Assembly: GCA_004172865.1 (NCBI GenBank)
Contig: SEBV01000011.1
Coordinates: 164,815-228,814 of the forward strand
Length of the DNA stretch: 64,000 nt
Reading direction: 5' to 3'
From: Gammaproteobacteria bacterium
GTDB taxonomy: Bacteria; Pseudomonadota; Gammaproteobacteria; Pseudomonadales; Cellvibrionaceae
Shown in pieces: positions 54,977 to 64,000 of the stretch (position 1 is the first letter of the stretch; each line of letters opens with the position of its first letter). The position numbers and the translations under genes were made by a program. The notes under the pieces are model-generated. The model saw only the letters and a list, made by a program, of their open reading frames with translations, was not told where the DNA came from and ran no database searches.

Positions 54977-55651
54977 TTAACGGACAGTGTCCAAAATAGC
55001 TTTCAGCACCTCATCAATAGTCATTAATGTGCTGTCGAGCACTAATGCGTCGTCAGCTGGTTTCAACGGAGATGCTTCTCGCTGCGAATCGCGGTCATCG
55101 CGCGCTTTGATATCGCGCACAATTTCTGCAATATCGACATCCACACCTTTTTGCGAAAGTTGCTTGTAGCGGCGCTCTGCCCTCGCCTCTGCACTTGCCG
55201 TTAAAAATATCTTAACTTGAGCTTCGGGAAATACGGTGGTACCCATATCGCGACCGTCAGCGACAAGACCGGGCGTTTGCACAAAATCTTTCTGACGTTG
55301 CAGTAACGCTGTTCTTACTTTGGGATAAGCCGCAACTACCGATGCATTCATGCTCACACTTTCCTGACGAATTGCGTCAGTCACATTCTCGCCAGCTAAT
55401 AAAATCAACGTGCTGTCACCAGCAACATCAAACTTTACGTCTAACCGGCTAGCGATCTCTGCAACGGTTTGTTCATCACTAATATCCGCATTCAATTTGT
55501 GTGCCGATAAAGCTACCAATCGATATAGAGCGCCGCTATCCAGCAAGTGATAACCTAATTTTTTGGCAACCAACTGGCTTAACGTGCCTTTACCCGCACC
55601 ACTTGGACCATCGATGGTGACTATTACGATTTTGTTTGTATCAGTATTCAA
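54977..55651 (-). CDS. cmk: Cytidylate kinase
   Basis: A 224-residue kinase phosphorylating CMP and dCMP. VTIDGPSGAGKGTLSQLVAKKLGYHLLDSGALYR is the P-loop and NMP-binding start, DGRDMGTTVFPEAQVKIFLTASAEARAERR carries CMP contacts, and RDDRDSQREASPLKPADDALVLDS is the family end. The start appears to be a TTG at 55651 (no ATG in reach), with AAGG about 9 nt upstream, 12 bp after pyrF. Since nonulosonate activation releases CMP, it also recycles that product. Confidence 0.93.
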   Translation of the reverse strand: MNTDTNKIVIVTIDGPSGAGKGTLSQLVAKKLGYHLLDSGALYRLVALSAHKLNADISDEQTVAEIASRLDVKFDVAGDSTLILLAGENVTDAIRQESVSMNASVVAAYPKVRTALLQRQKDFVQTPGLVADGRDMGTTVFPEAQVKIFLTASAEARAERRYKQLSQKGVDVDIAEIVRDIKARDDRDSQREASPLKPADDALVLDSTLMTIDEVLKAILDTVR

Positions 55652-55662
55652 GGAAGATAACC

Positions 55663-56379
55663 TTAGGCAATGGATTGGATAATGGCCTTGCAGGTTGCCA
55701 CCGGATCATGAGCTTTAGTGATTGGCCGACCGATTACCAAGTAACTGCTACCAGCGACAATTGCAGCATGAGGAGTTAGCGTACGTTTTTGGTCGTCAGC
55801 AGGGATTGACTCCAACCGTATACCCGGGGTTACCAGACAAAGCTCTTTACCAAAATGGCTTCTCAGCAAAGTTGCCTCGCGCGCGGAACAAACTACACCA
55901 TCCAAACCGCAATACTGCGCCAATTTGGTGAGCCTAAGCACATGCTCTTCTGGTTCCTCGGTGATTCCAACGGCGTGAAGATCGTGCGACTCAAGACTTG
56001 TTAAAACCGTCACACCTATTAGCAAAGGTTTATGACCGTTGTGGTGATGTGCATGTTGCTCAAGAATATCTCGCGCGGAAATCATCATACGCTGTCCACC
56101 GGAAGCGTGGACATTAACCATCCATACGCCGAGCTGAGCAGCAGCTTTAACCGCCTTAGCCACTGTATTGGGAATATCATGAAATTTTAAATCGAGAAAT
56201 ACATCAAAACCCAGTCGCATCAAATATTCAACAACTCGCGGGCCACATGCAGTGAAAAGTTCTTTGCCGACTTTTAGGCGGCAGTATTGCGGGGACAGGC
56301 GCTTGGCCATGTAAAAGCAATCGTCTGCGTTATCAAAATCCATCGCCACTATAATACGTGGGCCTTGAATATCTACCAT
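55663..56379 (-). CDS. pyrF: Orotidine 5'-phosphate decarboxylase
   Basis: A 238-residue enzyme for the last step of UMP synthesis. IIVAMDFDNADDCFYMAKRL, the catalytic DLKFHDIPNTVAKAVKAA and VTPGIRLESIPADDQKRTLTPHAAI plus YLVIGRPITKAHDPVATC are PyrF signatures. The start at 56379 has GAGG 7 nt upstream; a longer frame from 56418 adds 13 residues without family support. Confidence 0.95.
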   Translation of the reverse strand: MVDIQGPRIIVAMDFDNADDCFYMAKRLSPQYCRLKVGKELFTACGPRVVEYLMRLGFDVFLDLKFHDIPNTVAKAVKAAAQLGVWMVNVHASGGQRMMISARDILEQHAHHHNGHKPLLIGVTVLTSLESHDLHAVGITEEPEEHVLRLTKLAQYCGLDGVVCSAREATLLRSHFGKELCLVTPGIRLESIPADDQKRTLTPHAAIVAGSSYLVIGRPITKAHDPVATCKAIIQSIA

Positions 56380-56586
56380 GAGGTGCCTCGCTTGAAATGG
56401 AAAAGCCCAGATCATCAATCCAGGCTCCCATTAAAACAAACTTCAGGCAAATTCGCAGCTCCTTAATGCTCAGTGGTGCAAGCAGAAGGAGATAACCGGC
56501 TGATTTATTATTTAATTAGTGATCAGCGCGCTTATTCAAGCTCAGAAAATACGCAGAATAAGATTTTATTGAGTACTTTGATAAAA

Positions 56587-56922
56587 CTAGATGCGAATAT
56601 TTTTGCGATTGGCTTCTACAGTTTTAGCACCAATGCCTTTTACATCAGCCAATTGATCGACAGTTTTAAAATTTCCATTAGCTTTACGCCATGCAACTAT
56701 AGCTTCTGCTTTCTTTGCACCAATACCATTTAGCTTGGTTAAGGTCTGCGCGTCTGCGGTGTTGATATTAACTGCATCTTGCGCTGCAGGAGTAGCAGGC
56801 TTTGCGGCGGGCGATGCGCTGGCGACTGGAGCAGCAGTTGGCTTTGCAGGAGCATCAGCAGCGAATACAGAAGAAGAGAAGGCAACAGCAGTAAAAACGA
56901 AAGCGGAAATAATTTTTTTCAT
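56587..56922 (-). CDS. comEA: ComEA-like helix-hairpin-helix protein
   Basis: A 111-residue exported DNA-binding protein. A signal peptide (MKKIISAFVFTAVAFSSSVFA) is followed by an Ala/Pro-rich linker and a double helix-hairpin-helix domain (VNINTADAQTLTKLNGIGAKKAEAIVAWRK and VKGIGAKTVEANRKNI). ComEA-type proteins bind incoming DNA in the periplasm during natural transformation. GGAA precedes the ATG at 56922. It lies alone between pyrF and the cys genes. Confidence 0.85.
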   Translation of the reverse strand: MKKIISAFVFTAVAFSSSVFAADAPAKPTAAPVASASPAAKPATPAAQDAVNINTADAQTLTKLNGIGAKKAEAIVAWRKANGNFKTVDQLADVKGIGAKTVEANRKNIRI

Positions 56923-57094
56923 AAAAAGTTCCATTTTTTAAGTGGGAGAATAAATGACCAATTAAGTAGTCTCGCGACCGCATCCTGCGAGTGGCGCTAG
57001 ATTATTAAACTTATACGGAGAGGAAAAGTAGCAAAATGCTGATTTTGTTGTGCGAGAAATCTCACAAGCAGAGGATATTTGGCAGAACTGCAAA

Positions 57095-57130
57095 CAAAAA
57101 ACCTCTAGCCAAACAGCTAGAGGTTTTTTG
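57095..57130. terminator. Terminator of cysN
   Basis: A perfect 15-bp stem (57095-57109 and 57116-57130) with a CAAACA loop is A-rich on one side and T-rich on the other. It lies 15 bp after the cysN stop. Confidence 0.9.
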
Positions 57131-57144
57131 AAACAGGAAGCCAA

Positions 57145-58569
57145 TTACTTGTTTAATAATTGAGCTAAATCAACAGCGCCCCAGTGCGGGAAATGCTTAC
57201 GCACGAGCGCATTTAACTCAATCTCAAACTCGCTAAAGTTCGTTTGCGCCGCAACAACTTTCTCATCAAGACGTTGACTAACCATACCAGCGCCTACAGT
57301 GATATTAGTAAGGCGATCTATCACAATAAATGAACCCGTTCCGCGATTAACCTGATAGGTATCCGCAACCACAGCTTGAGTCAATACAACATCTACAACG
57401 GCAATATCATTCAATTGCAATTGCGGGACTTGCGTGTGCTCTTGAGTGTTTACATCAATGCGATATTCAATTGCCTCAAGCTGCCCACTAACGGTCTTGC
57501 TCGCAAATTTAAATAAATATTCTGAACCGGGCTGCACCGCTTTTTCAGTCATCCAAACAATGTGGGCTTTTACATGATTGGACAAAGGCACTTCATCTTT
57601 TGCCAAAACAATCACATCACCGCGACTAATATCAATTTCAGTATCAAGCGTAAGTGTTACTGCCTGGCCTGCAAACGCTTCTTGTAAATCACCATCGAAA
57701 GTCACGATAGATTTTACAGTGCTGATTTTGCCGGATGGCAATGCTTTAATTGCATCGCCAACTTTTACAACACCGGACGCGATGTTTCCGCAGAATCCGC
57801 GGAAATTTAAATTGGGTCGATTTACATATTGCACCGGCAAACGGAAATCAGAAAAGTTTTTATCGCCAGCAATAGGAACGTTTTCTAAAATTTCCATCAA
57901 CGTTTGTCCCTTATACCAAGGGGACGACGTTGAACGATTTACGACATTATCGCCATTCAATGCCGACATAGGAACAAAGAAAACATTTTGCATTCCCAAC
58001 TTGGCCGAGAATTCCAAATAATCTGCTTTGATTTTTTCAAAAGTAGATTCACTGAAATCCAGCAAATCCATTTTGTTTACCGCAACAACAATATGTTTAA
58101 TGCCGAGCAAAGAAGCAATGTAACTATGGCGACGAGTTTGGGTTACAACACCGTAACGCGCATCAATTAAAATAATCGCGAGATCACATGTCGACGCACC
58201 AGTAGCCATATTGCGCGTGTACTGCTCGTGGCCGGGAGTATCCGCAATAATAAATTTGCGTTTGGTGGTAGAAAAATAACGATAAGCAACATCGATAGTA
58301 ATACCTTGCTCGCGCTCGGCTTGCAGACCATCTACCAACAACGCTAAATCAACTGCCTCACCGGTAGTACCGTGTTTAGTGCTATCAGCTTGCACTGCCG
58401 CCAATTGATCTTCATAGATCATTTTTGAATCGTAAAGCAAACGGCCAATCAATGTGCTCTTGCCATCGTCCACGCTGCCGCAAGTTAAAAAACGCAGCAG
58501 TTCTTTTTGTTCGTGTTGCGCGAGATAGGCATTGATATCTTCGGCGATTAAATCTGATTGATGGCTCAT
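57145..58569 (-). CDS. cysN: Sulfate adenylyltransferase subunit 1 (GTPase)
   Basis: A 474-residue GTPase that drives APS formation by CysD. It is an EF-Tu-like protein with [23 protein letters not shown] (P-loop), [33 protein letters not shown] and VNKMDLLD, then beta-barrel domains. The length fits CysN alone, without a fused CysC kinase, so APS kinase must be encoded elsewhere. It begins one base inside the cysD stop. Confidence 0.96.
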   Translation of the reverse strand: MSHQSDLIAEDINAYLAQHEQKELLRFLTCGSVDDGKSTLIGRLLYDSKMIYEDQLAAVQADSTKHGTTGEAVDLALLVDGLQAEREQGITIDVAYRYFSTTKRKFIIADTPGHEQYTRNMATGASTCDLAIILIDARYGVVTQTRRHSYIASLLGIKHIVVAVNKMDLLDFSESTFEKIKADYLEFSAKLGMQNVFFVPMSALNGDNVVNRSTSSPWYKGQTLMEILENVPIAGDKNFSDFRLPVQYVNRPNLNFRGFCGNIASGVVKVGDAIKALPSGKISTVKSIVTFDGDLQEAFAGQAVTLTLDTEIDISRGDVIVLAKDEVPLSNHVKAHIVWMTEKAVQPGSEYLFKFASKTVSGQLEAIEYRIDVNTQEHTQVPQLQLNDIAVVDVVLTQAVVADTYQVNRGTGSFIVIDRLTNITVGAGMVSQRLDEKVVAAQTNFSEFEIELNALVRKHFPHWGAVDLAQLLNK

Positions 58570-59477
58570 TAAAAGTAACCCTCTTGCTTCTTCTTCTCCA
58601 TCGAACCCGAGCTATCGTGATCGATCACACGACCTTGACGCTCTGAGGTTGTGGTAAGCAACATTTCTTGAATAATTTCTGGCAGGGTTGTCGCAGTCGA
58701 TTCAACAGCGCCCGTTAACGGATAACAACCGAGTGTGCGGAAACGAACCATTTTTTCTTCGACTTTATCTTCAGGACCAATTGGCATGCGGTCGTCATCA
58801 ACCATAATCAAAGTACCATCGCGCTCGACGACAGGACGCTTTGCTGCGAAATACAACGGAACAATTGGAATATTTTCCAAATGAATGTATTGCCAAATAT
58901 CTAACTCAGTCCAATTTGATAATGGGAACACACGAATGCTTTCACCTTTATCAACGCGTCCGTTATAAATATTCCATAATTCCGGGCGTTGATTTTTTGG
59001 GTCCCAACGATGATTTTTATCGCGGAAAGAATATACACGTTCTTTAGCACGAGATTTTTCTTCATCGCGACGTGCACCGCCAAAAGCCGCATCAAAACCG
59101 TATTTATTCAGTGCTTGTTTCAAGCCCTGGGTTTTCATAATATCGGTGTGCTTTGCGCTGCCGTGAACGAATGGGCTTATACCCATATCTACGCCTTCTT
59201 GATTGATATGAACAATCAAATCCCAACCTAAATCTTTAATGCGTTGATCACGAAATTCAATCATCTCGTGAAATTTCCATGTGGTGTCAACATGCATTAA
59301 AGGAAATGGTGGCTTGCCAGGATGGAAAGCTTTCATGGTGAGATGCATCATCACCGCAGAATCTTTACCCACAGAGTAAAGCATAACGGGATTATCAAAC
59401 TCGGCGGCTACTTCACGAATAATGTGAATACTTTCAGCTTCGAGTTGTTTTAAATGGGTTAGTTTGTAGTCGGACAT
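58569..59477 (-). CDS. cysD: Sulfate adenylyltransferase subunit 2
   Basis: A 302-residue ATP sulfurylase catalytic subunit making APS from sulfate and ATP. It has [23 protein letters not shown] (PP-loop), [38 protein letters not shown] and [14 protein letters not shown], with the C-terminal ASERQGR-type motif ([23 protein letters not shown]). It forms an operon with cysN. Confidence 0.96.
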   Translation of the reverse strand: MSDYKLTHLKQLEAESIHIIREVAAEFDNPVMLYSVGKDSAVMMHLTMKAFHPGKPPFPLMHVDTTWKFHEMIEFRDQRIKDLGWDLIVHINQEGVDMGISPFVHGSAKHTDIMKTQGLKQALNKYGFDAAFGGARRDEEKSRAKERVYSFRDKNHRWDPKNQRPELWNIYNGRVDKGESIRVFPLSNWTELDIWQYIHLENIPIVPLYFAAKRPVVERDGTLIMVDDDRMPIGPEDKVEEKMVRFRTLGCYPLTGAVESTATTLPEIIQEMLLTTTSERQGRVIDHDSSGSMEKKKQEGYF

Positions 59478-59552
59478 TCCGCATTACCAATTAAAATAAA
59501 ATGAATTTTTACAATCTGAATTTGATAAATAAATTACGAAGTCAACGCTAAT

Positions 59553-60491
59553 TTATTTTTTAGGATTTTCCGTATCGAGTTTTACTTTGTTCGAAAAATT
59601 TGCAGTGAACTCATCACGCACAGTTTTAGCACGTGAAAAAACATCTAACATATATTGCGAGTCTTCGTTCTCAATGCTGCTACGCAAACGCGTTAAGTTG
59701 GCGACGAATAAATCCAGTGCGTGCAATACGCCGGTTTTATTTGCGCGCATAATATCGTGCCACATGATGGGATCGCTGGAGGCAATGCGGGTGAAATCGC
59801 GAAACCCACCGGCGGCATAACGAAAGATATTGGGGTTGTCGATGTCATGTGCAAGTGTATCGACCAACGAATAAGCAATTGCGTGGGGAAGATGGCTGGT
59901 AGCCCCTAAAACTTCGTCGTGCTCCTCAACAGACATCAACAACACTTCAGCGCCCACGGCTTGCCACATGCGAGTGACAAGATCGAGATGAGCCGACGCA
60001 GTTGTTGAAAGCGGTGTTAAAATGCAGCGATGATTTTCATACAAATTTGGATTAGCCGCAGTAACACCACTTTTTTCCGAACCCGCGATAGGATGACCCA
60101 ACACAAATTGCGCAGGTACTTCCCCATAAACTTCGAGCGCGGCAGTTTGCACATTACCTTTAACACTCGCACCATCAGTGATAGTTACATCAGCTGATAT
60201 ATGTTCTTTGATTTCTTGCAGAACTGTCTTAACAGATAAAGTCGGCACCGAAATAAAAATTACATCGCCTGTAGTTAATTCATGGGCAATATTTTTTAGC
60301 GATGTATAGGCGCGATCAACCACACCTAATTTAACCGCTTGTTCACACGTTGATTCACTGCGCGCAATGCCGATAACTTCACCACACGCACCACGGTTTT
60401 TTAAACCTGTGGCCAAACTGCCGCCAATAAGCCCTATGCCGATGACGACCAGCTTATTAACTACAACATTGGATAAATTTGTTGATGACAT
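59553..60491 (-). CDS. tyrA: Prephenate dehydrogenase (TyrA)
   Basis: A 312-residue NAD(P)-dependent enzyme of tyrosine synthesis. LVVIGIGLIGGSLATGLKNRG is the dinucleotide site, ISVPTLSVKTVLQEI follows, and LGHPIAGSEKSGVTAANPNLYENHRCILTP with ATSHLPHAIAYSLVD are TyrA motifs. It is the single-domain form, not fused to chorismate mutase or aroA. Start ATG 60491 lies 4 bp after the pheA stop; a longer frame overlapping pheA is less likely. In Pseudomonas tyrA is fused with aroA, but no aroA follows here. Confidence 0.9.
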   Translation of the reverse strand: MSSTNLSNVVVNKLVVIGIGLIGGSLATGLKNRGACGEVIGIARSESTCEQAVKLGVVDRAYTSLKNIAHELTTGDVIFISVPTLSVKTVLQEIKEHISADVTITDGASVKGNVQTAALEVYGEVPAQFVLGHPIAGSEKSGVTAANPNLYENHRCILTPLSTTASAHLDLVTRMWQAVGAEVLLMSVEEHDEVLGATSHLPHAIAYSLVDTLAHDIDNPNIFRYAAGGFRDFTRIASSDPIMWHDIMRANKTGVLHALDLFVANLTRLRSSIENEDSQYMLDVFSRAKTVRDEFTANFSNKVKLDTENPKK

Positions 60492-60495
60492 TAAT

Positions 60496-61620
60496 TTACA
60501 GCACAGCTTTTGGATAGGAGCCAAGCAGTTTTAAATCTGCACAGCGAGTTGCAACTTCTTGCAGCACATCACTAATCAAAGCGTCTTGCGCGTGACCGGC
60601 AAAATCTATAAAGAAAACATAATTCCAAACACCAGTGCGCGATGGTCGAGTTTCCACCCGCGTTAAATCGATATTGTGGCGATGAAACGGCTCAAGCAAT
60701 TTGTGTAATGCACCAGGCTCATTGCGCATAGCAACTACGATTGAGGTTTTATCAACACCGCTAGCTGGAACTGCTTGCGCACCGATAATTAAAAAGCGCG
60801 TGGAATTATCAGGCTGATCTTCAATTTTTTCGGCGAGCATGGTCAAGCCGTAAAGATCTGCAGCCATGCTGCCCGCTATTGCCGCCGCATTCCACTCGCC
60901 TTTCAAACGTTTTGCCGCTTCAGCATTACTGCTCACTGCGATTCGCTCGGCGTTGGGATAATGCGCATCAAGCCACTTACGGCATTGTGCTAAGGATTGC
61001 GAATGCGAATAAATGCGAGAAATATTTTTTACATTGGTGACATCAGACACCAATAAATTTTGGTGAATGCGCAGCTCCACTTCACCACAAATTTTTAAAT
61101 TGGAGGCCATAAAATTATCGAGCGTGTGATTCACAACACCCTCGGTAGAATTTTCGACTGGGACAACGCCGTAATTTACCGCGCCCGCTTCCACCTCACG
61201 AAAAACTTCGTCAATTGCAGAGAATGGAATAGCAATCGCCGATTGACCAAAATGTTTTAAAGCGGCCTGTTGGGTAAATGTGCCTTCTGGCCCCAAAAAA
61301 GCGACTTTGATAGGATTTTCCAACGCCAAACATGCCGACATAATTTCGCGAAACAGACGCGCAATTTCTTCGTTGCTTAGCGGGCCTTGGTTCTGCTCCA
61401 TCGCTTTACGTAGCACTTGTGCTTCACGTTCGGGGCGATAAAAAAGAATTTGGGCATCTTCAGGCAAATTAGCTTTTTTAACTTCAGCAACTTCTTGCGC
61501 ACAACGCGCGCGCGCAGAAATCAAACGACCAATATCCGCATCGATTGAATCAATTTCTGTGCGCAACGCGAGAAGTTTTTCAGCTTCAATTTGCGCTTTA
61601 TTTTCAGGATCTGTGGACAT
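60496..61620 (-). CDS. pheA: Chorismate mutase / prephenate dehydratase (P-protein)
   Basis: A 374-residue bifunctional enzyme of phenylalanine synthesis. The AroQ chorismate mutase domain (about 10-100) starts LLALRTEIDSIDADIGRLISARA. The prephenate dehydratase domain begins VAFLGPEGTFTQQAALKHFG and has VPVENSTEGVVNHTLDNF. The C-terminal ACT domain includes RNEPGALHKLLEPFHRHNIDLTRVETRPSR, the ESRP-like phenylalanine-binding region. It starts 4 bp after gyrA. The serC gene, usually between them, is missing here. Confidence 0.95.
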   Translation of the reverse strand: MSTDPENKAQIEAEKLLALRTEIDSIDADIGRLISARARCAQEVAEVKKANLPEDAQILFYRPEREAQVLRKAMEQNQGPLSNEEIARLFREIMSACLALENPIKVAFLGPEGTFTQQAALKHFGQSAIAIPFSAIDEVFREVEAGAVNYGVVPVENSTEGVVNHTLDNFMASNLKICGEVELRIHQNLLVSDVTNVKNISRIYSHSQSLAQCRKWLDAHYPNAERIAVSSNAEAAKRLKGEWNAAAIAGSMAADLYGLTMLAEKIEDQPDNSTRFLIIGAQAVPASGVDKTSIVVAMRNEPGALHKLLEPFHRHNIDLTRVETRPSRTGVWNYVFFIDFAGHAQDALISDVLQEVATRCADLKLLGSYPKAVL

Positions 61621-61624
61621 CTAC

Positions 61625-64000
61625 TTATTCATCACTGCCAGTATCAGATTCATCCGGGGCTTCATTGCTGTCATCAACGGCTACATCGTCAACAACACCA
61701 TCTTCAATCGCCTCTTCGCCTTCAGGTGCTTCGGCATGAGCAAGCTCGCGCTTGGCACTCGCGTCGGCACTTTCTTCGATGCGTTCAAGGCCTTGCATGC
61801 GCTCACCTTCTTTCAGCTTAATCAGACGCACACCTTGAGTGTTACGGCTCAGTACTGATACTTCATCGACACGAGTACGGACCATGGTGCCTTGGTCAGA
61901 AATCAACATGATTTCTTCGCCGTCGAACACTTGTACTGCGCCTACTAACTGGCCATTGCGCTCAGTGGTTTGCATACCTATAACGCCTTGCGAGCCGCGG
62001 CCTTTTGCCGGGAATTCGCCAACTTCAGTACGCTTGCCGTAGCCATTTTCGCTCACGGTGAGTACCTGTCCATTTTCCATAGGAATAACCATGCCGATAA
62101 CGCGCTGGCCTTCAGCCAAACGGATACCGCGAACACCGCGTGAAGTACGACCCATGGCACGCACTTGCGATTCGCGGAAACGCGCTGCTTTACCGGAGGT
62201 GGAAAACAAAATCACATCGCTAGCGCCGTTGGTAATTGCAGTGCCTACTAAAGTGTCGCCTTCATCCAATTCGATTGCACGCAGGCCTACGCTACGTTGA
62301 CGAGCGAATTGGGTTAATACGGTTTTCTTCACAGTGCCGTTTGCAGTCGCCATAAAAATAAATTTATCTTCATCATAGGATTTAACCGGCAGAATCGACG
62401 TAATGCGTTCACCTGCTTCAAGCGGCAACAAATTCACGACTGGACGACCACGTGATTGGCGACCCGCAACCGGAATCATATACACCTTCAACCAGTACAC
62501 TTTACCGGCATTGGTAAATAATAAAATAGTGTCGTGGGTGCTGGCGATAAGCAGATGCTGAACATAGTCTTCATCTTTAACCGCCGTCGCTGATTTACCC
62601 ATACCGCCGCGACGCTGCGCTTGGTAGTCATCAAGCGGCTGGCTCTTCGCATAACCACCATGAGAAATTGTCACTACGCGATCTTCAACGTTGATTAAAT
62701 CTTCGTTGGTTAAATCCATACTTGACGCAACAATTTCGGTGCGACGCTTATCGCCGTAATCGGCAATCACTTGTTCCAACTCTTCGCGGATTACTTGCAT
62801 TAAACGCACGGCGTTGCCGAGAATTTCGAGGAACTCAGCGATTTGAATCAGCTTTTCATCGTATTCGGCGAGCAGTTTGTCGTGCTCCATACCGGTCAAA
62901 CGATGCAAACGTAACTCAAGAATTGCCTGAGCTTGCGCAGCAGATAAATAGTAATGACCATCGCGCATGCCAAACTCAGCGCCCAAATCTTCTGGGCGAC
63001 ACGCGTCTTCACCGGCGCGCTCAAGGTATGGAGCCATTTCAGCGGCATCCCAACCGCGAGTCATCAACCCATCTTTAGCGTCTGCAGGTGATGCAGAGTT
63101 TTTGATAAGTGTAATAACTTCATCGATATTGGAAATGGCAACCGCCAAACCTTCCAGAATATGGCCGCGTTCACGAGCTTTACGCAATAAATAAACAGTA
63201 CGACGTGTAACCACTTCGCGACGGAATTTAACAAAGGCTTCCAACAATTCTTTCAGGTTGAGAATTTTTGGTTGACCGTCATCCAACGCAACAACGTTTA
63301 CACCGAAGGTGGTTTGTAACTGGGTTTGGCTGTAGAGATTGTTAAGCAATACATCGGCAGATTCGCTTTTCTTAACTTCAATAACGATACGCATACCGTC
63401 TTTGTCAGACTCGTCGCGAAGCTCGCTAATGCCTTCTACTTTCTTTTCTTTCACCAATTCAGCGATGCGCTCAATCAAACGCGCTTTGTTTAATTGGTAG
63501 GGAATTTCATGAACGATAATAGTTTCGCGACCGGTTTTCTCATCGCGCTCAATTTCAGCTTTCGCGCGAACCACGATACTCCCGCGACCAGTGCGATACG
63601 CCTGAACGATACCAGCACGACCATTAATAATGGCACCTGTCGGAAAATCCGGGCCAGGAATAAATTCCATCAACTCGTCGATAGTGATATCGGCATTATC
63701 GATCAACGCCAAACAACCGCGAACCACTTCGCCAAGGTTGTGTGGTGGAATATTGGTCGCCATACCTACTGCGATACCGGACGAACCGTTTACCAACAGG
63801 TTAGGAATACGCGTCGGCATCACCGCTGGAATTTGCTCGGTGCCGTCATAGTTGGGCACGAAATCAACGGTTTCTTTATCAAGATCCGCCAGCAAATCAT
63901 GGGCAATTTTTGCCATACGGATTTCGGTATAACGCATTGCTGCTGCGCGGTCGCCATCGACCGAACCGAAGTTACCCTGACCATCTACCAACATGTAGCG
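61625..64000 (-). CDS. gyrA: DNA gyrase subunit A, N-terminus outside the window
   Basis: Nearly the whole of GyrA is visible; only about the first 100 residues lie to the right. The part in view begins just before [26 protein letters not shown], where the Tyr in RYTE (codon about 63929-63931) is the DNA-linking residue. The breakage-reunion core is followed by the C-terminal pinwheel with the GyrA box QRRGGMGK, which separates it from ParC. The acidic tail ([16 protein letters not shown]) is common in this lineage. pheA follows at once. Confidence 0.97.
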   Translation of the reverse strand, partial: RYMLVDGQGNFGSVDGDRAAAMRYTEIRMAKIAHDLLADLDKETVDFVPNYDGTEQIPAVMPTRIPNLLVNGSSGIAVGMATNIPPHNLGEVVRGCLALIDNADITIDELMEFIPGPDFPTGAIINGRAGIVQAYRTGRGSIVVRAKAEIERDEKTGRETIIVHEIPYQLNKARLIERIAELVKEKKVEGISELRDESDKDGMRIVIEVKKSESADVLLNNLYSQTQLQTTFGVNVVALDDGQPKILNLKELLEAFVKFRREVVTRRTVYLLRKARERGHILEGLAVAISNIDEVITLIKNSASPADAKDGLMTRGWDAAEMAPYLERAGEDACRPEDLGAEFGMRDGHYYLSAAQAQAILELRLHRLTGMEHDKLLAEYDEKLIQIAEFLEILGNAVRLMQVIREELEQVIADYGDKRRTEIVASSMDLTNEDLINVEDRVVTISHGGYAKSQPLDDYQAQRRGGMGKSATAVKDEDYVQHLLIASTHDTILLFTNAGKVYWLKVYMIPVAGRQSRGRPVVNLLPLEAGERITSILPVKSYDEDKFIFMATANGTVKKTVLTQFARQRSVGLRAIELDEGDTLVGTAITNGASDVILFSTSGKAARFRESQVRAMGRTSRGVRGIRLAEGQRVIGMVIPMENGQVLTVSENGYGKRTEVGEFPAKGRGSQGVIGMQTTERNGQLVGAVQVFDGEEIMLISDQGTMVRTRVDEVSVLSRNTQGVRLIKLKEGERMQGLERIEESADASAKRELAHAEAPEGEEAIEDGVVDDVAVDDSNEAPDESDTGSDE

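Noticed and set aside
56531..56562. Inverted CTTATTC/GAATAAG pair after the ComEA-like gene as a terminator
   Set aside because: Only seven pairs with an 18-nt spacer and a weak T-run; too poor to call.

Overview
The window looks like a chromosomal segment of a plant-polysaccharide-degrading gammaproteobacterium of the Cellvibrio/Saccharophagus type (Cellvibrionales). The reasons are a PL1 pectate lyase with a long poly-serine linker, a second EF-G closely resembling the pseudomonad FusB/FusA2 type, a TonB siderophore receptor under a Fur box, and a housekeeping block (gyrA, pheA, tyrA, cysDN, pyrF, cmk, rpsA, ihfB) arranged as in relatives of Pseudomonas. The genus is an inference.

Layout. 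(1) 1-5.7 kb: the 3' part of a Tn7-like transposon on the + strand, with a TnsB/TniA DDE transposase, a short TnsC/TniB relative without a working P-loop, an intact TnsC/TniB ATPase, and a TnsD/TniQ protein carrying about six helix-turn-helix-like units. A terminator and five copies of a 17-bp direct repeat follow, which look like TnsB-binding sites. (2) 5.7-12.3 kb: an AT-rich accessory stretch of orphan genes (ClpP-like SDH protease, TPR lipoprotein, DUF4365 nuclease-fold protein, small secreted or membrane proteins) separated by repeats. (3) 12.4-25.6 kb: general chromosomal genes (Fur-regulated TonB receptor, periplasmic solute-binding-like protein, fusA2, a His/Gly-rich lipoprotein, GST, pectate lyase, sulfotransferase-like protein, TPR protein, YpfJ-type metallopeptidase, tRNA-Val).

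(4) 25.8-43.8 kb: a surface-polysaccharide locus. A WbpM/CapD-type dehydratase on the + strand faces a long, tightly overlapped minus-strand operon. In transcription order the operon holds wbpG, hisF2 and hisH2 (acetamidino-group formation), neuA/legF, neuB/legI, neuC/legG, pglD, a CBS-aminotransferase fusion, a polysialyltransferase-like GT, wzx, an acetyltransferase, wzy, a GT2, a PglC-type initiating transferase, a second DegT aminotransferase and a WaaL/Wzy-like protein. Together they predict a Wzx/Wzy-made O-antigen or capsule containing a legionaminic-type nonulosonic acid, probably acetamidino-modified.

(5) 43.9-64 kb: nucleotide-sugar genes interleaved with housekeeping genes, all on the minus strand: a decayed rmlA relic, rmlB, ihfB, rpsA, rmlC, rmlD, ugd, manC, galU, manB, cmk, pyrF, a ComEA-like protein, cysN, cysD, tyrA, pheA, and gyrA running off the right edge. 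The polysaccharide locus lies between ihfB and a wbpM-like gene, the same two landmarks that bound the Pseudomonas aeruginosa O-specific antigen locus.

The most notable observations are the paired TnsC proteins with one degenerate ATPase, the HTH array in TniQ, the 17-bp repeat array, the CBS-aminotransferase fusion with an RBS-supported GTG start, the rmlA pseudogene recognisable across several frames, and the nonulosonate/acetamidino operon.
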